Origin: Methylomonas montana
GTDB taxonomy: Bacteria; Pseudomonadota; Gammaproteobacteria; Methylococcales; Methylomonadaceae
Reading direction: 5' to 3'
NCBI RefSeq assembly: GCF_030490285.1
Contig: NZ_CP129884.1
Span: forward strand, 1,054,001-1,118,000
Length of the DNA stretch: 64,000 nt
Part shown: positions 8,697-17,668 of the stretch, piece after piece
Numbering within the stretch: position 1 is the first letter of the stretch
How the letters are laid out: each line of letters starts with the position of its first letter
Made by a program: the position numbers and the translations under genes
Notes under the pieces: generated by a model
The model's input: only the letters and a program-made list of their open reading frames with translations
What the model was told of the DNA's origin: nothing
Databases searched by the model: none

Positions 8697-10045
8697 TGAG
8701 CTTTTATACGTCTTTTTGTTCAACGGTGATTTTTCCGCTTCACGAGGCGTTAAAAAAGCATACTTCTGTCGAGGTTAGGCGCGGCATGGAACGTAGCCAA
8801 TGGCTCAAGCCCGAGGAAATCAGGCAATTGCAATTGCAAAATCTGCGGGCTTTCTTGATCGATGTTCAAACGCATGTGCCGTACTATCGGCAATTGTTTA
8901 CCAACCTGAGTTTTGATCCGGCCAGCATCGATAGCTTGCAAACATTAGCCGCTTTGCCTTTGTTGAGTAAGCCAGAAATCAGACAACATCTCGCCGAGAT
9001 GAAAGCCGACGATGCCCAAGGTTTAGCGCGTTTCAATACTGGCGGCTCCAGTGGTGAACCGCTGATTTTTTACATCGGTAATCGAAGGGTCAGCCACGAT
9101 GTGGCGGCAAAATGGCGGGCAACCCGCTGGTGGGGCGTCGATATCGGCGATCCGGAAGCCGTGATTTGGGGCTCGCCTATTGAATTGGGTGCTCAAGATA
9201 AAATTCGCTTGTTGCGCGATAAATTACTCCGTACGCATCTGATTCCGGCCTTCGAAATGTCGTCGGAAAAACTGGATGGTTTTATCCGGCAAATTCAAGA
9301 AATTCGTCCGAAGATGCTATTCGGTTATCCGTCCGCATTGGCGCATATCGCCAGTCATGCCGAGAAGCGGGGCGTCGCCTTAAATAATCTCGGGATCAAG
9401 GTCGCTTTCGTGACTTCGGAACGGCTATACGATCATCAGCGGGCCAAGATAGAAAGTGTATTCGCTTGCCCGGTTGCCAATGGCTATGGCGGTCGCGATG
9501 CCGGTTTTATAGCTCACCAATGCCCGCAAGGCAGTATGCATATCACCGCCGAAGATATTATCGTCGAGATTGTCGATAAAAAAGGCCAGCCTTTGCCTAA
9601 TGGAGAGCTTGGAGAGATCGTGGTAACGCATTTGGCGACCCGCGATTTTCCGTTTATCCGTTACCGTACTGGCGATATGGGTATTTTGTCCGATAAAACC
9701 TGTAGCTGTGGCCGTGGCTTGCCGGTGCTGGAGGACATCCAGGGCCGCACCACGGACTTTGTGGTGGCTCAGGACGGTACGGTATTGCATGGCCTGGCGC
9801 TGATTTACGTGTTGCGCGATTTGGAAGGCGTTGACGCATTCAAAATCACCCAGGACAGTTTGGATAAAACCACGGTACAAATCGTTAAAACAGCCGCATA
9901 TCAAGCCGCTTTCGAACAAAAGATCGTCGGTGAATTTAAAAAGCGTTTAGGTCAAGCGGTTGCCGTCAATATTGAATATACCGATTACATTCCCAAGGAG
10001 CGTTCAGGCAAATTCCGGTATGTGATCAGTCACGTCAAGCCCTAA
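8696..10045 (+). CDS. Adenylate-forming ligase, CapK/phenylacetate-CoA ligase-like
   Basis: 449 residues from the ATG at 8696; a GTG codon directly before it (8693) is the alternative start. The AMP-binding loop FNTGGSSGEPL lies near residue 120. Later motifs are VANGYGGRDAG, FPFIRYRTGDMG and a cysteine pair CSCGRGLP, typical of the phenylacetate-CoA ligase/CapK branch. These enzymes activate a carboxylate as an acyl adenylate and are common in capsule and EPS clusters, where they probably prepare an acyl or amino acid group for decorating the sugar chain. The next gene encodes an amide-forming enzyme family member, so the two could act in sequence. That link is inference. Confidence 0.8.
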   Translation: MSFYTSFCSTVIFPLHEALKKHTSVEVRRGMERSQWLKPEEIRQLQLQNLRAFLIDVQTHVPYYRQLFTNLSFDPASIDSLQTLAALPLLSKPEIRQHLAEMKADDAQGLARFNTGGSSGEPLIFYIGNRRVSHDVAAKWRATRWWGVDIGDPEAVIWGSPIELGAQDKIRLLRDKLLRTHLIPAFEMSSEKLDGFIRQIQEIRPKMLFGYPSALAHIASHAEKRGVALNNLGIKVAFVTSERLYDHQRAKIESVFACPVANGYGGRDAGFIAHQCPQGSMHITAEDIIVEIVDKKGQPLPNGELGEIVVTHLATRDFPFIRYRTGDMGILSDKTCSCGRGLPVLEDIQGRTTDFVVAQDGTVLHGLALIYVLRDLEGVDAFKITQDSLDKTTVQIVKTAAYQAAFEQKIVGEFKKRLGQAVAVNIEYTDYIPKERSGKFRYVISHVKP

Positions 10046-10060
10046 TCAAAAATAACAACG

Positions 10061-11845
10061 ATGACGAAATTTGTAGGATGGATAGGAGGCGATCTCCAAA
10101 ATGAAGGCGCTAGCCGGGTGCTGGAGCGGATGGTGGCGACAGATTTTGCGCCGAATTATCTGCAAGGGCAGTGGTATGCATTGGCAAGCGCTTCAAGCGA
10201 TGTTCGGCAGAGCGCAGGGGCAGTGCTGTTAACGCCCCAATCCGGTTCGCGACCGGATCGCCAGCAGCATTTACTGGATGCTTATTTAAATCAGGGCGCG
10301 GATTTTTTAATTGGTTTGCCCGAGGCGGATGCTTTAGTGCTCATCGATTTCGAGCGACAAAGACTGGTGTTAGCAACCGACCCTATTGGTCTTAGCCACA
10401 TCTATTATGCGGAAATCGAGGACGGTGTAGTCTTTGGCTCCAGTGCCGATTTTGTGGTGAGGCATCCGCAAGTCAGTAATGCCATTCGCCCGCAAGCTAT
10501 CTTCGATTACATCTATCTCAGTCACTGTCCTAGCCCAGGCACTATCTATCAGCAAGTCAAAAAGCTGGAAGGTGGCCAATGCTTGATTTATCAGAACGGG
10601 CAGCTAAGCATCAAGCGTTACTGGTTGCCGGAGTTTACCGAGCAAACTTGCGATTTGCGGCAAGCGGGGCAGGAGTTGCAGCAGGCATTGATCGATGCAG
10701 TCAGAGGCATGGTCGATACCGAAGAATACACCGGTGCGTTTCTCAGTGGCGGTCTGGATAGCTCTAGTGTTGCCGGGGCGCTGGCAAAGGTATTTCCAGG
10801 GAAAGCGAAAACTTTTTCGATGGGATTTAAGGTAGAGGGTTACGACGAAATCGAATATGCCAATCTGGCAGTACAGCATTTTAAAACGCGCCAGCATGAG
10901 TATTACGTGACGCCTGAAGATACCGTCAATGCAGTGCCGGCTATTGCAGCTTATTATGACGAACCGTTCGGTAACTCTTCGGCTTTGGCCGCTTACTATT
11001 GCGCCAAATTAGCCAAGGAGCACGGTGTTAACCGCTTGTTGGCCGGCGATGGTGGCGACGAAATCTTTGCCGGCAACGAGCGCTATGCCAAACAGATGCT
11101 GTTCGATAATTACCACCGTTTGCCGAGTTTTGTCAGTGCCGGGCTCGAAGCAGTGTTAAATAGCTTGCCGAATGCACTTGCCAAACAAAAGTTACCGTTT
11201 AAGGCCAAGCGCTATATAGAACAAGCTAATGCGGCTATGCCCGATCGCTTACAGGATTACAATTTTTTGCACCGGCATGCCGCCGCCGATATTTTTCAGG
11301 CTGACTTTTTAGCGCAAATCGACACGGGCGTGCCGTTACAACAGCTCCGAGACACTTATCATCGGCCTGAAAATGTCAGTACCTTGAATCGTATGCTGTA
11401 TATGGATTGGAAAAGTACGCTGCACGATAACGATTTGGTTAAAGTTAACAGGATGTGCGAAATGGCCGGTGTCGAGGTCTGTTACCCTTTGCTGGATAGG
11501 CGAATGATCGATTTATCCTGCCGGATTCCTTCTCATGACAAATTGCGCGGCCAAAAACTGCGTTGGTTTTACAAACAAGCCATGGCGGATTTTCTGCCGG
11601 AACGGATTATCAACAAACCTAAGCACGGGTTTGGATTGCCTTTCGGGGTTTGGCTAAGGGATCATCAGCCCTTGAAGGAGCTGGCTTATGGTGCCATTCA
11701 GGGCTTAAAAAAACGTGGTTTCTTTAAGCCGGAGTTCTTGGACCACGCCATCCATATGCATCAAACCATTCATGCCGCCTATTACGGTGAGTTAATCTGG
11801 ATATTGATGATGCTGGAGTTATGGTTTGTCGGAAAAGGTTTGTAG
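10061..11845 (+). CDS. Asparagine synthase-related protein lacking the glutaminase cysteine
   Basis: 594 residues. The C-terminal ATP-pyrophosphatase domain is intact, with FLSGGLDSSSVAG around residues 227-239, LLAGDGGDEIFAGNERYA and the late KHGFGLPFGVWL segment. The N-terminal domain keeps the class II glutaminase outline (VLATDPIGLSHIYYA, VFGSSADFVV) but starts MTKFVGWIG, so Cys2 is absent and glutamine hydrolysis is not expected. It may use free ammonia or an amine substrate, as in beta-lactam synthetase and lasso cyclase relatives. It is the last gene of the polysaccharide block and follows the adenylate-forming ligase by 15 bp. The substrate is unknown. Confidence 0.75.
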   Translation: MTKFVGWIGGDLQNEGASRVLERMVATDFAPNYLQGQWYALASASSDVRQSAGAVLLTPQSGSRPDRQQHLLDAYLNQGADFLIGLPEADALVLIDFERQRLVLATDPIGLSHIYYAEIEDGVVFGSSADFVVRHPQVSNAIRPQAIFDYIYLSHCPSPGTIYQQVKKLEGGQCLIYQNGQLSIKRYWLPEFTEQTCDLRQAGQELQQALIDAVRGMVDTEEYTGAFLSGGLDSSSVAGALAKVFPGKAKTFSMGFKVEGYDEIEYANLAVQHFKTRQHEYYVTPEDTVNAVPAIAAYYDEPFGNSSALAAYYCAKLAKEHGVNRLLAGDGGDEIFAGNERYAKQMLFDNYHRLPSFVSAGLEAVLNSLPNALAKQKLPFKAKRYIEQANAAMPDRLQDYNFLHRHAAADIFQADFLAQIDTGVPLQQLRDTYHRPENVSTLNRMLYMDWKSTLHDNDLVKVNRMCEMAGVEVCYPLLDRRMIDLSCRIPSHDKLRGQKLRWFYKQAMADFLPERIINKPKHGFGLPFGVWLRDHQPLKELAYGAIQGLKKRGFFKPEFLDHAIHMHQTIHAAYYGELIWILMMLELWFVGKGL

Positions 11846-12060
11846 AGATTTTTGTATTGATGATTTGCGGGAGGGCGCGCGAAACGTTCCTCTAGGTGAC
11901 AAAAAACGTCAGTTTTTGGCAAAAATGGCGTTGTGCTTTGGGTTTGAATGGGGTGGTTTGTCTGGTTTTCTAGGTTCAGATAGGAGTGTGTCTCGACAAA
12001 AACCTTGAGTTACCTGAGGAGATGGGCTGGTTTTGAGGTAGATTAGCGGCTAACGAAAAG
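11846..12060. other. Non-coding region between EPS block and pilin gene
   Basis: No gene is supported; a 60-codon ORF at 11826-12008 overlaps the upstream gene and has no coding character. A weak hairpin with CAAAAAAC and GTTTTTG arms near 11898-11920 might terminate the EPS transcript. The rest holds no recognised element until the sigma-54-like promoter at 12061. Confidence 0.35.
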
Positions 12061-12077
12061 TTGGCATGTTAATTGAT
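12061..12077 (+). promoter_or_regulatory. Sigma-54 (RpoN) type -24/-12 promoter of pilA
   Basis: TTGGCATG-TTAA-TTGAT matches the consensus YTGGCACGrNNNTTGCW at the -24 GG and at almost all other positions, with the exact 12-base distance between the -24 GG (12063-12064) and the -12 G (12075). Deviations are CAT for CAC and TTGA for TTGC. Transcription would start near 12088, giving a short leader before the ATG at 12125. Pilin genes in Pseudomonas and relatives are RpoN/PilR dependent, which fits. Confidence 0.65.
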
Positions 12078-12124
12078 CATAACTTGGGGAGTTTTCAACC
12101 CATCAATCATAAAGGAAGGCAGTT

Positions 12125-12622
12125 ATGAACAAGCAAATGCAAAAACTACAACAAGGTTTTACCTTGATCGAATTGATGATCGTGGTCGCGATCATCGGTA
12201 TCTTGGCAGCCATCGCGATTCCGGCTTACCAAGATTATACTATTAAATCCAAAGTGTCCGAAGGTCCAAGTTTAGCGTCGCCAGCCATAACTGCGGGCGG
12301 TGTTGCATGTAGTGATGGTACTTTGGGTATGGGAGCTACGGGAACGGCAGCGGGTGCTCAGACAAATGCATCTTTTGGCCTTAGTACCAGCACAGCCATT
12401 ACAGGTAAATATGTCGCTTCAGTTGGGGTGACCGCTGCATCTTTTGCTACCAATCCTACCGCGACAATCACTATCACCTATAGAACGCTTGGTGGGCCTG
12501 TGCCAGCTGGGAGAACTGTGATTTATTCTGGTCGATGCACAGAAGGGGCAGGAATGCAATGGACAGTTCCAACCGGTACAACAGGGGGTACAATGGATCA
12601 AAAATATAGACCAAAATCATAA
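12125..12622 (+). CDS. pilA: Type IV major pilin
   Basis: 165-residue prepilin. An 11-residue leader ends in Gly and is followed by [20 protein letters not shown], the type III signal with Glu at mature position 5, so prepilin peptidase (PilD) would cleave between Gly11 and Phe12. The mature protein has the N-terminal hydrophobic spine, an [11 protein letters not shown] stalk and a C-terminal domain rich in Thr, Ala, Ser and Gly. Two cysteines (VACSDG and SGRCTEG) probably form the disulfide loop. A purine-rich AAAGGAAGGC ribosome site precedes the ATG. The gene has its own sigma-54-like promoter and a terminator, and a membrane glycosyltransferase follows. It serves in adhesion, twitching or DNA uptake. 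Confidence 0.92.
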   Translation: MNKQMQKLQQGFTLIELMIVVAIIGILAAIAIPAYQDYTIKSKVSEGPSLASPAITAGGVACSDGTLGMGATGTAAGAQTNASFGLSTSTAITGKYVASVGVTAASFATNPTATITITYRTLGGPVPAGRTVIYSGRCTEGAGMQWTVPTGTTGGTMDQKYRPKS

Positions 12623-12643
12623 TATTTGTTTTAACCAGTAGTT

Positions 12644-12670
12644 AAAGGGGCCTTCGGGCCCCTTTTGTTT
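12644..12670 (+). terminator. Intrinsic terminator of pilA
   Basis: A perfect 9-bp stem AAAGGGGCC/GGCCCCTTT with a TTCG tetraloop, followed by a T-rich tail (TTTTGTTTT). It lies 22 bp after the pilA stop codon. Confidence 0.9.
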
Positions 12671-12693
12671 TGATGGTAATTTAGTAATCGAAA

Positions 12694-14706
12694 ATGATGA
12701 CTTGGTTTAACCCACTATTCAAGCTTTTACGTCACTCGAACTGTCTGAAATTGTTATTGCTTGCAGTTTTGATATTGATCATATATTTGCCGGGTCGTCA
12801 CGGTCCGTTTGTGGCGGATGATTATCCCAATATTATCGATAACAATGGTGTTCTGCTTGAACATCTCAATTTCCATGAATTAGCTTCCGCCTGGAGCGGT
12901 AATACTAGCGGTCCACTCAAACGTCCACTAGCCAGCCTGAGCTTCGCGCTAAACTATTATTTTGCTGATCAGCATTTCAACCCGACCGCATTCAAGCTGA
13001 CCAATATCGGCATCCACATTATTAATAGCTTTCTGGTTTTCTTCTTGAGCCGTTTGCTATTCGCTGTCGCTACTCCACGTTATCCCGCGCAACAATTAGC
13101 TTTCGTCTCCGCATTGATTTGGGCATTGCACCCTTTACAACTAACCTCAGTATTGTATGTGGTTCAGAGAATGAGCAGCATGTCCTGCTTGTTTATGTTG
13201 GGCGGGTTTTTAATGTTTTTGAAGGGCAGGCTGCAATGCAATAAACTTGGTGGTATTGCATTGATGGTTGCTGGTTGTCTGTTGGGGACGGCTTTGGGGG
13301 CGTTGACCAAGGAAAATGCCTTGCTGCTGCCCTTGTTGATTTTTGTCTGCGAGATCACCTTGCTGCCTACTATTTCGCAGGGAGCAGTTCGCAATAGAGT
13401 TTATGCCTATTACGCAGTGACGGTGGCGGTTCCGGTGCTGCTAGGTGTGGGTTTCTTGCTAGGGCATCCCGAATATGTGCTGGGAGGTTATCTCACCCGC
13501 GATTTTACCTTGGCGGAACGGTTGATGACCGAAGCTCGGGTATTGTTTTATTACCTGGGTTTGTTGCTGTATCCAGACAACACCCAGCTCAGTCTGGCGC
13601 ATGACGACTTCACTTTGAGTAAGGGGCTGCTCCAGCCAATTAGTACCTTATTATCGATAGCAGGCGTATTTGCTTTGATCGCTGTGGCGATCATCAATAC
13701 CTGGCGCAAAAAAACGCCGTTTTTGAATTTTGCGATTCTGTGGTTTTTTGTCGGCCAGAGCATGGAATCCAGTATTTTTCCATTGGAACTAATCTACGAA
13801 CATCGTAATTATTTGCCGAATATAGGTGTCGTGATACTCGTGGTGGTATTGTTGTATGAGTCGCTTGCCACGCGAATTAGTAACAGTTTGCTTAACACGT
13901 TATACGTTTGCATTGTTATCAGTCTGGGCTTGGCTACTCATACCAGAGCCGCGATCTGGTCGAATCTGGATAGCTTTAGCTATTTTGAAGTCCGTAATCA
14001 TCCTACGTCGGTGCGCGCTAATAGCGCCTATGCCAATAGTCTTGAGTTGAAGCAAGGACCTAATGCGGAAACTTATCAGCATTATTTGATTGCCTCGCAG
14101 CTTAATACCTTTGAAGTATCGACGTTGATCGAAATGTTCAATGAACTGAACCGATTGATATATTTTCATGATGCTTCCCAAGACAAGAAAGACATCGCTC
14201 TGCCCAGTCGATATGACGATCCATTGGTTCTGGATGGTCAATATATGCAAACCTTAAAAAACCTGGTGCATCGGGAGATCGTGCGGCGGGCTTCCGATAA
14301 ATCCCATCCATTGCGCACCATGGATTCGATTCGCACGGCGGCGACCTGTTTAATCAATGGTGATTACGAATGCAAAACAATAGCTGCCAATGTGCTGGAA
14401 TGGATCGACGCTACTTTGATGCAGCAGAATTTTGATAAACCGGTGATGTATCTTATTAAGGCTAAGGTTTATTTCAATCAAGGGCAAACTGATCAGGCGT
14501 TTGCGGCCCTCGATAAAGCCCTCGAATTATCGCCGGACAGAATGTATTTTTACGCCGAAAAAGCCTATTTATTTATCACCCTTGATGAGTTTGACAAGGC
14601 TGAGCAAGTCATTAGACAGGCCGAATCGCGAGGCGTCGCCACGGGCTTCGATGCGAAGGAGTTTAAGAAGCTCAGAGACGTTATGGTTATCAAAAGAAAA
14701 GGCTGA
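12694..14706 (+). CDS. TMTC-like GT-C membrane glycosyltransferase with TPRs (possible pilin O-glycosylation)
   Basis: 670 residues. The first 430 are multi-spanning, beginning with a helix at about 18-35 and an acidic loop FVADDYPNI. This resembles the double-Asp loop of GT-C enzymes and the DDxxAI-type motif of TMTC protein O-mannosyltransferases. The KRPLASLSFALNY segment that follows is also seen in TMTC-like proteins. The C-terminal 100 residues form tetratricopeptide-like repeats (KAKVYFNQGQTDQAFAALDKALELSPDRMYFYAEKAYL). Such enzymes move a sugar from a polyprenyl phosphate donor to a protein on the periplasmic side. The gene begins 25 bp after the pilA terminator, so the pilin is the natural candidate acceptor; this is inference from position. 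Confidence 0.7.
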   Translation: MMTWFNPLFKLLRHSNCLKLLLLAVLILIIYLPGRHGPFVADDYPNIIDNNGVLLEHLNFHELASAWSGNTSGPLKRPLASLSFALNYYFADQHFNPTAFKLTNIGIHIINSFLVFFLSRLLFAVATPRYPAQQLAFVSALIWALHPLQLTSVLYVVQRMSSMSCLFMLGGFLMFLKGRLQCNKLGGIALMVAGCLLGTALGALTKENALLLPLLIFVCEITLLPTISQGAVRNRVYAYYAVTVAVPVLLGVGFLLGHPEYVLGGYLTRDFTLAERLMTEARVLFYYLGLLLYPDNTQLSLAHDDFTLSKGLLQPISTLLSIAGVFALIAVAIINTWRKKTPFLNFAILWFFVGQSMESSIFPLELIYEHRNYLPNIGVVILVVVLLYESLATRISNSLLNTLYVCIVISLGLATHTRAAIWSNLDSFSYFEVRNHPTSVRANSAYANSLELKQGPNAETYQHYLIASQLNTFEVSTLIEMFNELNRLIYFHDASQDKKDIALPSRYDDPLVLDGQYMQTLKNLVHREIVRRASDKSHPLRTMDSIRTAATCLINGDYECKTIAANVLEWIDATLMQQNFDKPVMYLIKAKVYFNQGQTDQAFAALDKALELSPDRMYFYAEKAYLFITLDEFDKAEQVIRQAESRGVATGFDAKEFKKLRDVMVIKRKG

Positions 14707-15028
14707 AACAACCTGCCAGATAAGCAAAGCCGTTGAGAAACTATTTTGCCGGGAATGGATATATTGACGGCAATAGGTCGCGCGACAATATGTCGCATTT
14801 CTAATATAAGAATACCCTGATAATATGTGTCTATTGCAGAGATGTTCAGTGCAATAACTTCCTCCCTCAAATCCGGCCTCGAGCCGGATTTTTTTTGCTT
14901 GGGTTAAATACTTAAAAACCTTGGATAATTTATCTGTATCTGCGTTTTTTATATCCCGCTAAACGAAATGCCGGCCTTTGTAAAAGCATAATATTTGAGT
15001 GTCTGGCGATAAACCGTCAAGATAGGCC
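14707..15028. other. Intergenic region with distal terminator, possible small RNA
   Basis: 322 bp without an ORF. A strong plus-strand terminator sits at 14870-14897, more than 160 bp after the preceding stop codon. A weak promoter-like TTGACG lies at 14764-14769 with AT-rich sequence (CAATAT) about 16 bases later. The stretch could be a long 3' UTR or a separate transcript of roughly 100 nt. The part from 14897 to 15028 shows nothing distinctive. Confidence 0.35.
14870..14897 (+). terminator. Intrinsic terminator
   Basis: Perfect 8-bp stem AATCCGGC/GCCGGATT around a CTCGA loop, followed directly by a run of T (TTTTTTT). Confidence 0.85.
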
Positions 15029-15943
15029 ATGAACGACAATAGAAGATCAGAGGGTGCTAAGAATTTAAGATCGTTTTTCGACGATCAGTTACATCATCTG
15101 CAAATTCTGGTGAGCAGTCTGGGTCATCATGGTCGCGCTGAAGACGAGGCGTTGTTAACGGCTGATGACAAGCGGGTCATCGAAAATTTCGTCGATGCGG
15201 CAAACAGTAAGATGCGAGCCGCGGACGATTACGTCGAAAAGCTACGGGATCATGTTTGTGCGCTGTATCGCCATATACTCTCGGTCGCCGACCAGATTCC
15301 TGAGCCGGTTGACCTTAATCACGATGCTTTTAGATCGAACCCGTTAGTCAACGCGCTGTTCGTCAACGCGGCCGACATCGATAGACTATTTAAAACCAAT
15401 GCCGATACGGACGCCTATTTTCGCGTTCACAGTCAGTGTCAAATGCCGGTCGTCTACGCACTGCTGACAGCCTGCAAAACCGAAAAATCTATACTGGGCA
15501 TTGGTATGCTGGGTGAGATGTTGGTGCGCGATGTATCGCAACAATCGGTCAATTTTTCTTCACACAAACTGCACACGCCTTGTGCCAGTCACGCGGAGCT
15601 GAACATGGCGCTGAAAAAATATTTGTTTGATCGTATTGTGGCGCTGATTAAGCAGGAAATGGCATCGTGTATTGCCGCTCAAGCTTGCAATGTTGGGGAT
15701 CATGCCTACGAGTCGCGGCTTAAAAGCCTGGCTAACCCGGAAGTTTATTTGAGTACCTTGAATGATTATCTGGCAATTCCCGCCAAGCTGTTGCGTATCG
15801 ATACAGCCCATTTCAAGCTCAACAAGCTGGGTATTAAATTAGCTGACGAGGATAGGCAATGTGCCAATGAGTTTGATATTCATGAGCTTATCTGGGCCGA
15901 CAACACTCGAAACATCGTGTTGAAAATTGCTTATATCCGCTGA
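15029..15943 (+). CDS. Conserved-looking protein of unknown function
   Basis: 304 residues, no signal peptide or membrane segment, mostly helical by composition and therefore probably cytoplasmic. I do not recognise a family. Notable features are a cluster of charged helices at residues 10-90, a hydrophobic segment KSILGIGMLGEMLVRDV in the middle, and eight cysteines spread along the chain. The gene stands alone between a terminator region and the convergent rhlE. Codon use looks like that of the neighbours, which supports a real gene. Confidence 0.7.
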   Translation: MNDNRRSEGAKNLRSFFDDQLHHLQILVSSLGHHGRAEDEALLTADDKRVIENFVDAANSKMRAADDYVEKLRDHVCALYRHILSVADQIPEPVDLNHDAFRSNPLVNALFVNAADIDRLFKTNADTDAYFRVHSQCQMPVVYALLTACKTEKSILGIGMLGEMLVRDVSQQSVNFSSHKLHTPCASHAELNMALKKYLFDRIVALIKQEMASCIAAQACNVGDHAYESRLKSLANPEVYLSTLNDYLAIPAKLLRIDTAHFKLNKLGIKLADEDRQCANEFDIHELIWADNTRNIVLKIAYIR

Positions 15944-15976
15944 CGATGATGCTGTTTTTCAGATCAATAACGGTTT

Positions 15977-16020
15977 AGCGACGCAGCACGACTTCTGTTG
16001 AGAATGTCGGGTGCGTCGCT
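15977..16020. terminator. Large hairpin between convergent genes
   Basis: A 9-bp perfect stem AGCGACGCA/TGCGTCGCT with an inner CGAC/GTCG pair lies between the stop of the unknown gene (15943) and the end of rhlE (16079). It lacks an adjacent T-run; a TTTTTT stands 30 bp further on. Directly after it a 10-bp direct repeat CTTAGTCCCG occurs twice. A terminator role is likely from position but not certain. Confidence 0.45.
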
Positions 16021-16078
16021 TAGTCCCGCTTAGTCCCGCGTAACGCTGTTTTTTAAGCGCCAGCTGGGACTGGACGTT

Positions 16079-17218
16079 CTATAGGGAGCTAAAGCCTGCT
16101 ATCTGCTCACGAGGTATTTGCGCCCCTATCAGTTTTTCAACCAGCCTCAAGGCTTGATATTCGTCCTGGGATACCAAAGAAATCGCTTGGCCATTTTGCC
16201 CCGCGCGCCCGGTTCTGCCAATTCTGTGCACATAATCGGCTGAAGAGCGCGGCAGCTCAAAATTAACCACATGTGGCAACTGAGCGATATCGATCCCGCG
16301 TGCTGCCACATCGGTGGCTACCAACACCCGAATGTCACCCGCTTTAAAGCCGGCCAAGGCACTGGTTCTGGCTCCTTGACTTTTATTGCCGTGAATGGCG
16401 GCCGCTTTGATGTCGGCGACGTTGAGTTTTTCGGTGAGCTTGTTGGCGCCATGTTTGGTGCTGGTAAACACCAGCACTTGTTGCCAGTTTTTGGTTTTAA
16501 CCAGATGGGTCAACAAAGCTGTTTTGGCGGTTTTATTTACTGTATACACGAGCTGGTCTATCGTGTCGGCAGTGGCGTTTTCGACGGCGACTTCTATTTT
16601 GACCGGATTTACCAGCAGGTCACTGGTCAGTTTGCGGATGTCGGCGGAAAATGTCGCCGAAAACAGCAGGTTTTGGCGTTTTTTAGGCAATAAGGCCAGA
16701 ATTCTACGGATATCTTTGATGAAACCCATATCCAGCATGCGATCGGCTTCGTCCAGCACCAACATTTCAACTTTATCCAGCTTGACGGCATTTTGACTGA
16801 CCAAGTCCAATAGTCGGCCGGGTGTGGCCGTTAAAATATCGACGCCGCCACGTAAACGCATCATCTGCGGATTGATTTTCACCCCGCCGAAGACCACTTC
16901 CGATTTTAAACGCGGCTGTTGATGTGCGCCGTATTTCAGTACGGATTCGCTGACTTGGGCGGCCAGTTCGCGGGTCGGGGTTAAAATCAATGCGCGTACC
17001 GGGCGATTGCGGCCATAGTCGGTTTGCGCCAAGCGCTGCAAAATCGGCAAGGTAAAGCCAGCGGTTTTGCCGGTGCCGGTTTGGGCGGCGGCCAGTAAAT
17101 CGCGTCCGGTTAAAACGGCGGGTATGGCTTTAGCTTGAATCGGAGTGGGTGTGGTGTAGCCGGAATCGGCGATTGCTTTTAATAAAGCCTCGGATAAACC
17201 GAGATTGGAAAATGGCAT
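16079..17218 (-). CDS. rhlE: DEAD-box RNA helicase RhlE
   Basis: 379 residues from the ATG at 17218 ([13 protein letters not shown]); an upstream in-frame start would add 22 residues without family character. All DEAD-box motifs are present in order: Q-motif ([11 protein letters not shown]), [25 protein letters not shown] ([14 protein letters not shown]), SAT, then the second RecA domain with TDVAARGID and [10 protein letters not shown]. The MLDMGF context and the short C-terminus fit RhlE. It unwinds RNA duplexes in ribosome assembly and RNA decay, in the cytoplasm. It is transcribed divergently from the RRM protein gene, another RNA-binding function. Confidence 0.92.
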   Translation of the reverse strand: MPFSNLGLSEALLKAIADSGYTTPTPIQAKAIPAVLTGRDLLAAAQTGTGKTAGFTLPILQRLAQTDYGRNRPVRALILTPTRELAAQVSESVLKYGAHQQPRLKSEVVFGGVKINPQMMRLRGGVDILTATPGRLLDLVSQNAVKLDKVEMLVLDEADRMLDMGFIKDIRRILALLPKKRQNLLFSATFSADIRKLTSDLLVNPVKIEVAVENATADTIDQLVYTVNKTAKTALLTHLVKTKNWQQVLVFTSTKHGANKLTEKLNVADIKAAAIHGNKSQGARTSALAGFKAGDIRVLVATDVAARGIDIAQLPHVVNFELPRSSADYVHRIGRTGRAGQNGQAISLVSQDEYQALRLVEKLIGAQIPREQIAGFSSL

Positions 17219-17668
17219 TAAGTGTCTCGATGGGGAAAAATGCTGGAGCAGAGGACGGATCGACAGTGCGATCTCGACTTTCATCCGGAAGATCAGGGAT
17301 TGCGTAGCAACTATGAATCCCGGATGAGTAGTCTATCATGGTAATTCGCTATGCCCTGAGGAAAAGAAAAGATCTCGAGGATTAAGCAAGTGTTTGCCGT
17401 GCTGATACAGAATTAATTTTCATGGGTTTGCAGATCGGGTAGATATTGGCCGAATAGCGGTCAGTCTGGTTTTTGCTGATGGTTCCCTTGTCCGGACAGT
17501 TGGCAAACGATAAGATTTTAGCGGACTGGCGGTACTCTGAATATTCAAAATCACCTCGCTCCCGCATCCGTGGGAATGGCGCACTTTTAAAAGTTCCCAT
17601 TGCTTATATCTAAAGTTAACATGTCCGTTTATTTAAAATAGTAAGCCCATATCATTCGCCTAATTCCC
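17219..17668. other. 450-bp divergent intergenic region with palindromes
   Basis: Carries the promoters of rhlE (left) and the RRM gene (right). Seen: an imperfect hairpin at about 17283-17326 with CATCCGG and CCGGATG arms plus inner GGGATT/AATCCC, about 65 bp before the rhlE start, and a perfect 12-bp palindrome ACTTTTAAAAGT at 17583-17594 flanked by GGGAA and TTCCC. The stretch CTCCCGCATCCGTGGGAAT nearby resembles the degenerate CGTTCCCACG...CGTGGGAATG repeats scattered in many gammaproteobacteria. The 72-codon minus-strand ORF across it is probably not a gene. Confidence 0.4.

Noticed and set aside
11826-12008. 60-codon plus-strand ORF after the second amidotransferase
   Set aside because: Overlaps the end of a real gene, has no ribosome site and no coding character.
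17382-17600. 72-codon minus-strand ORF in the rhlE/RRM intergenic region
   Set aside because: Its N-terminal part is the translation of a palindromic GTGGGAAT-type repeat; no family likeness.
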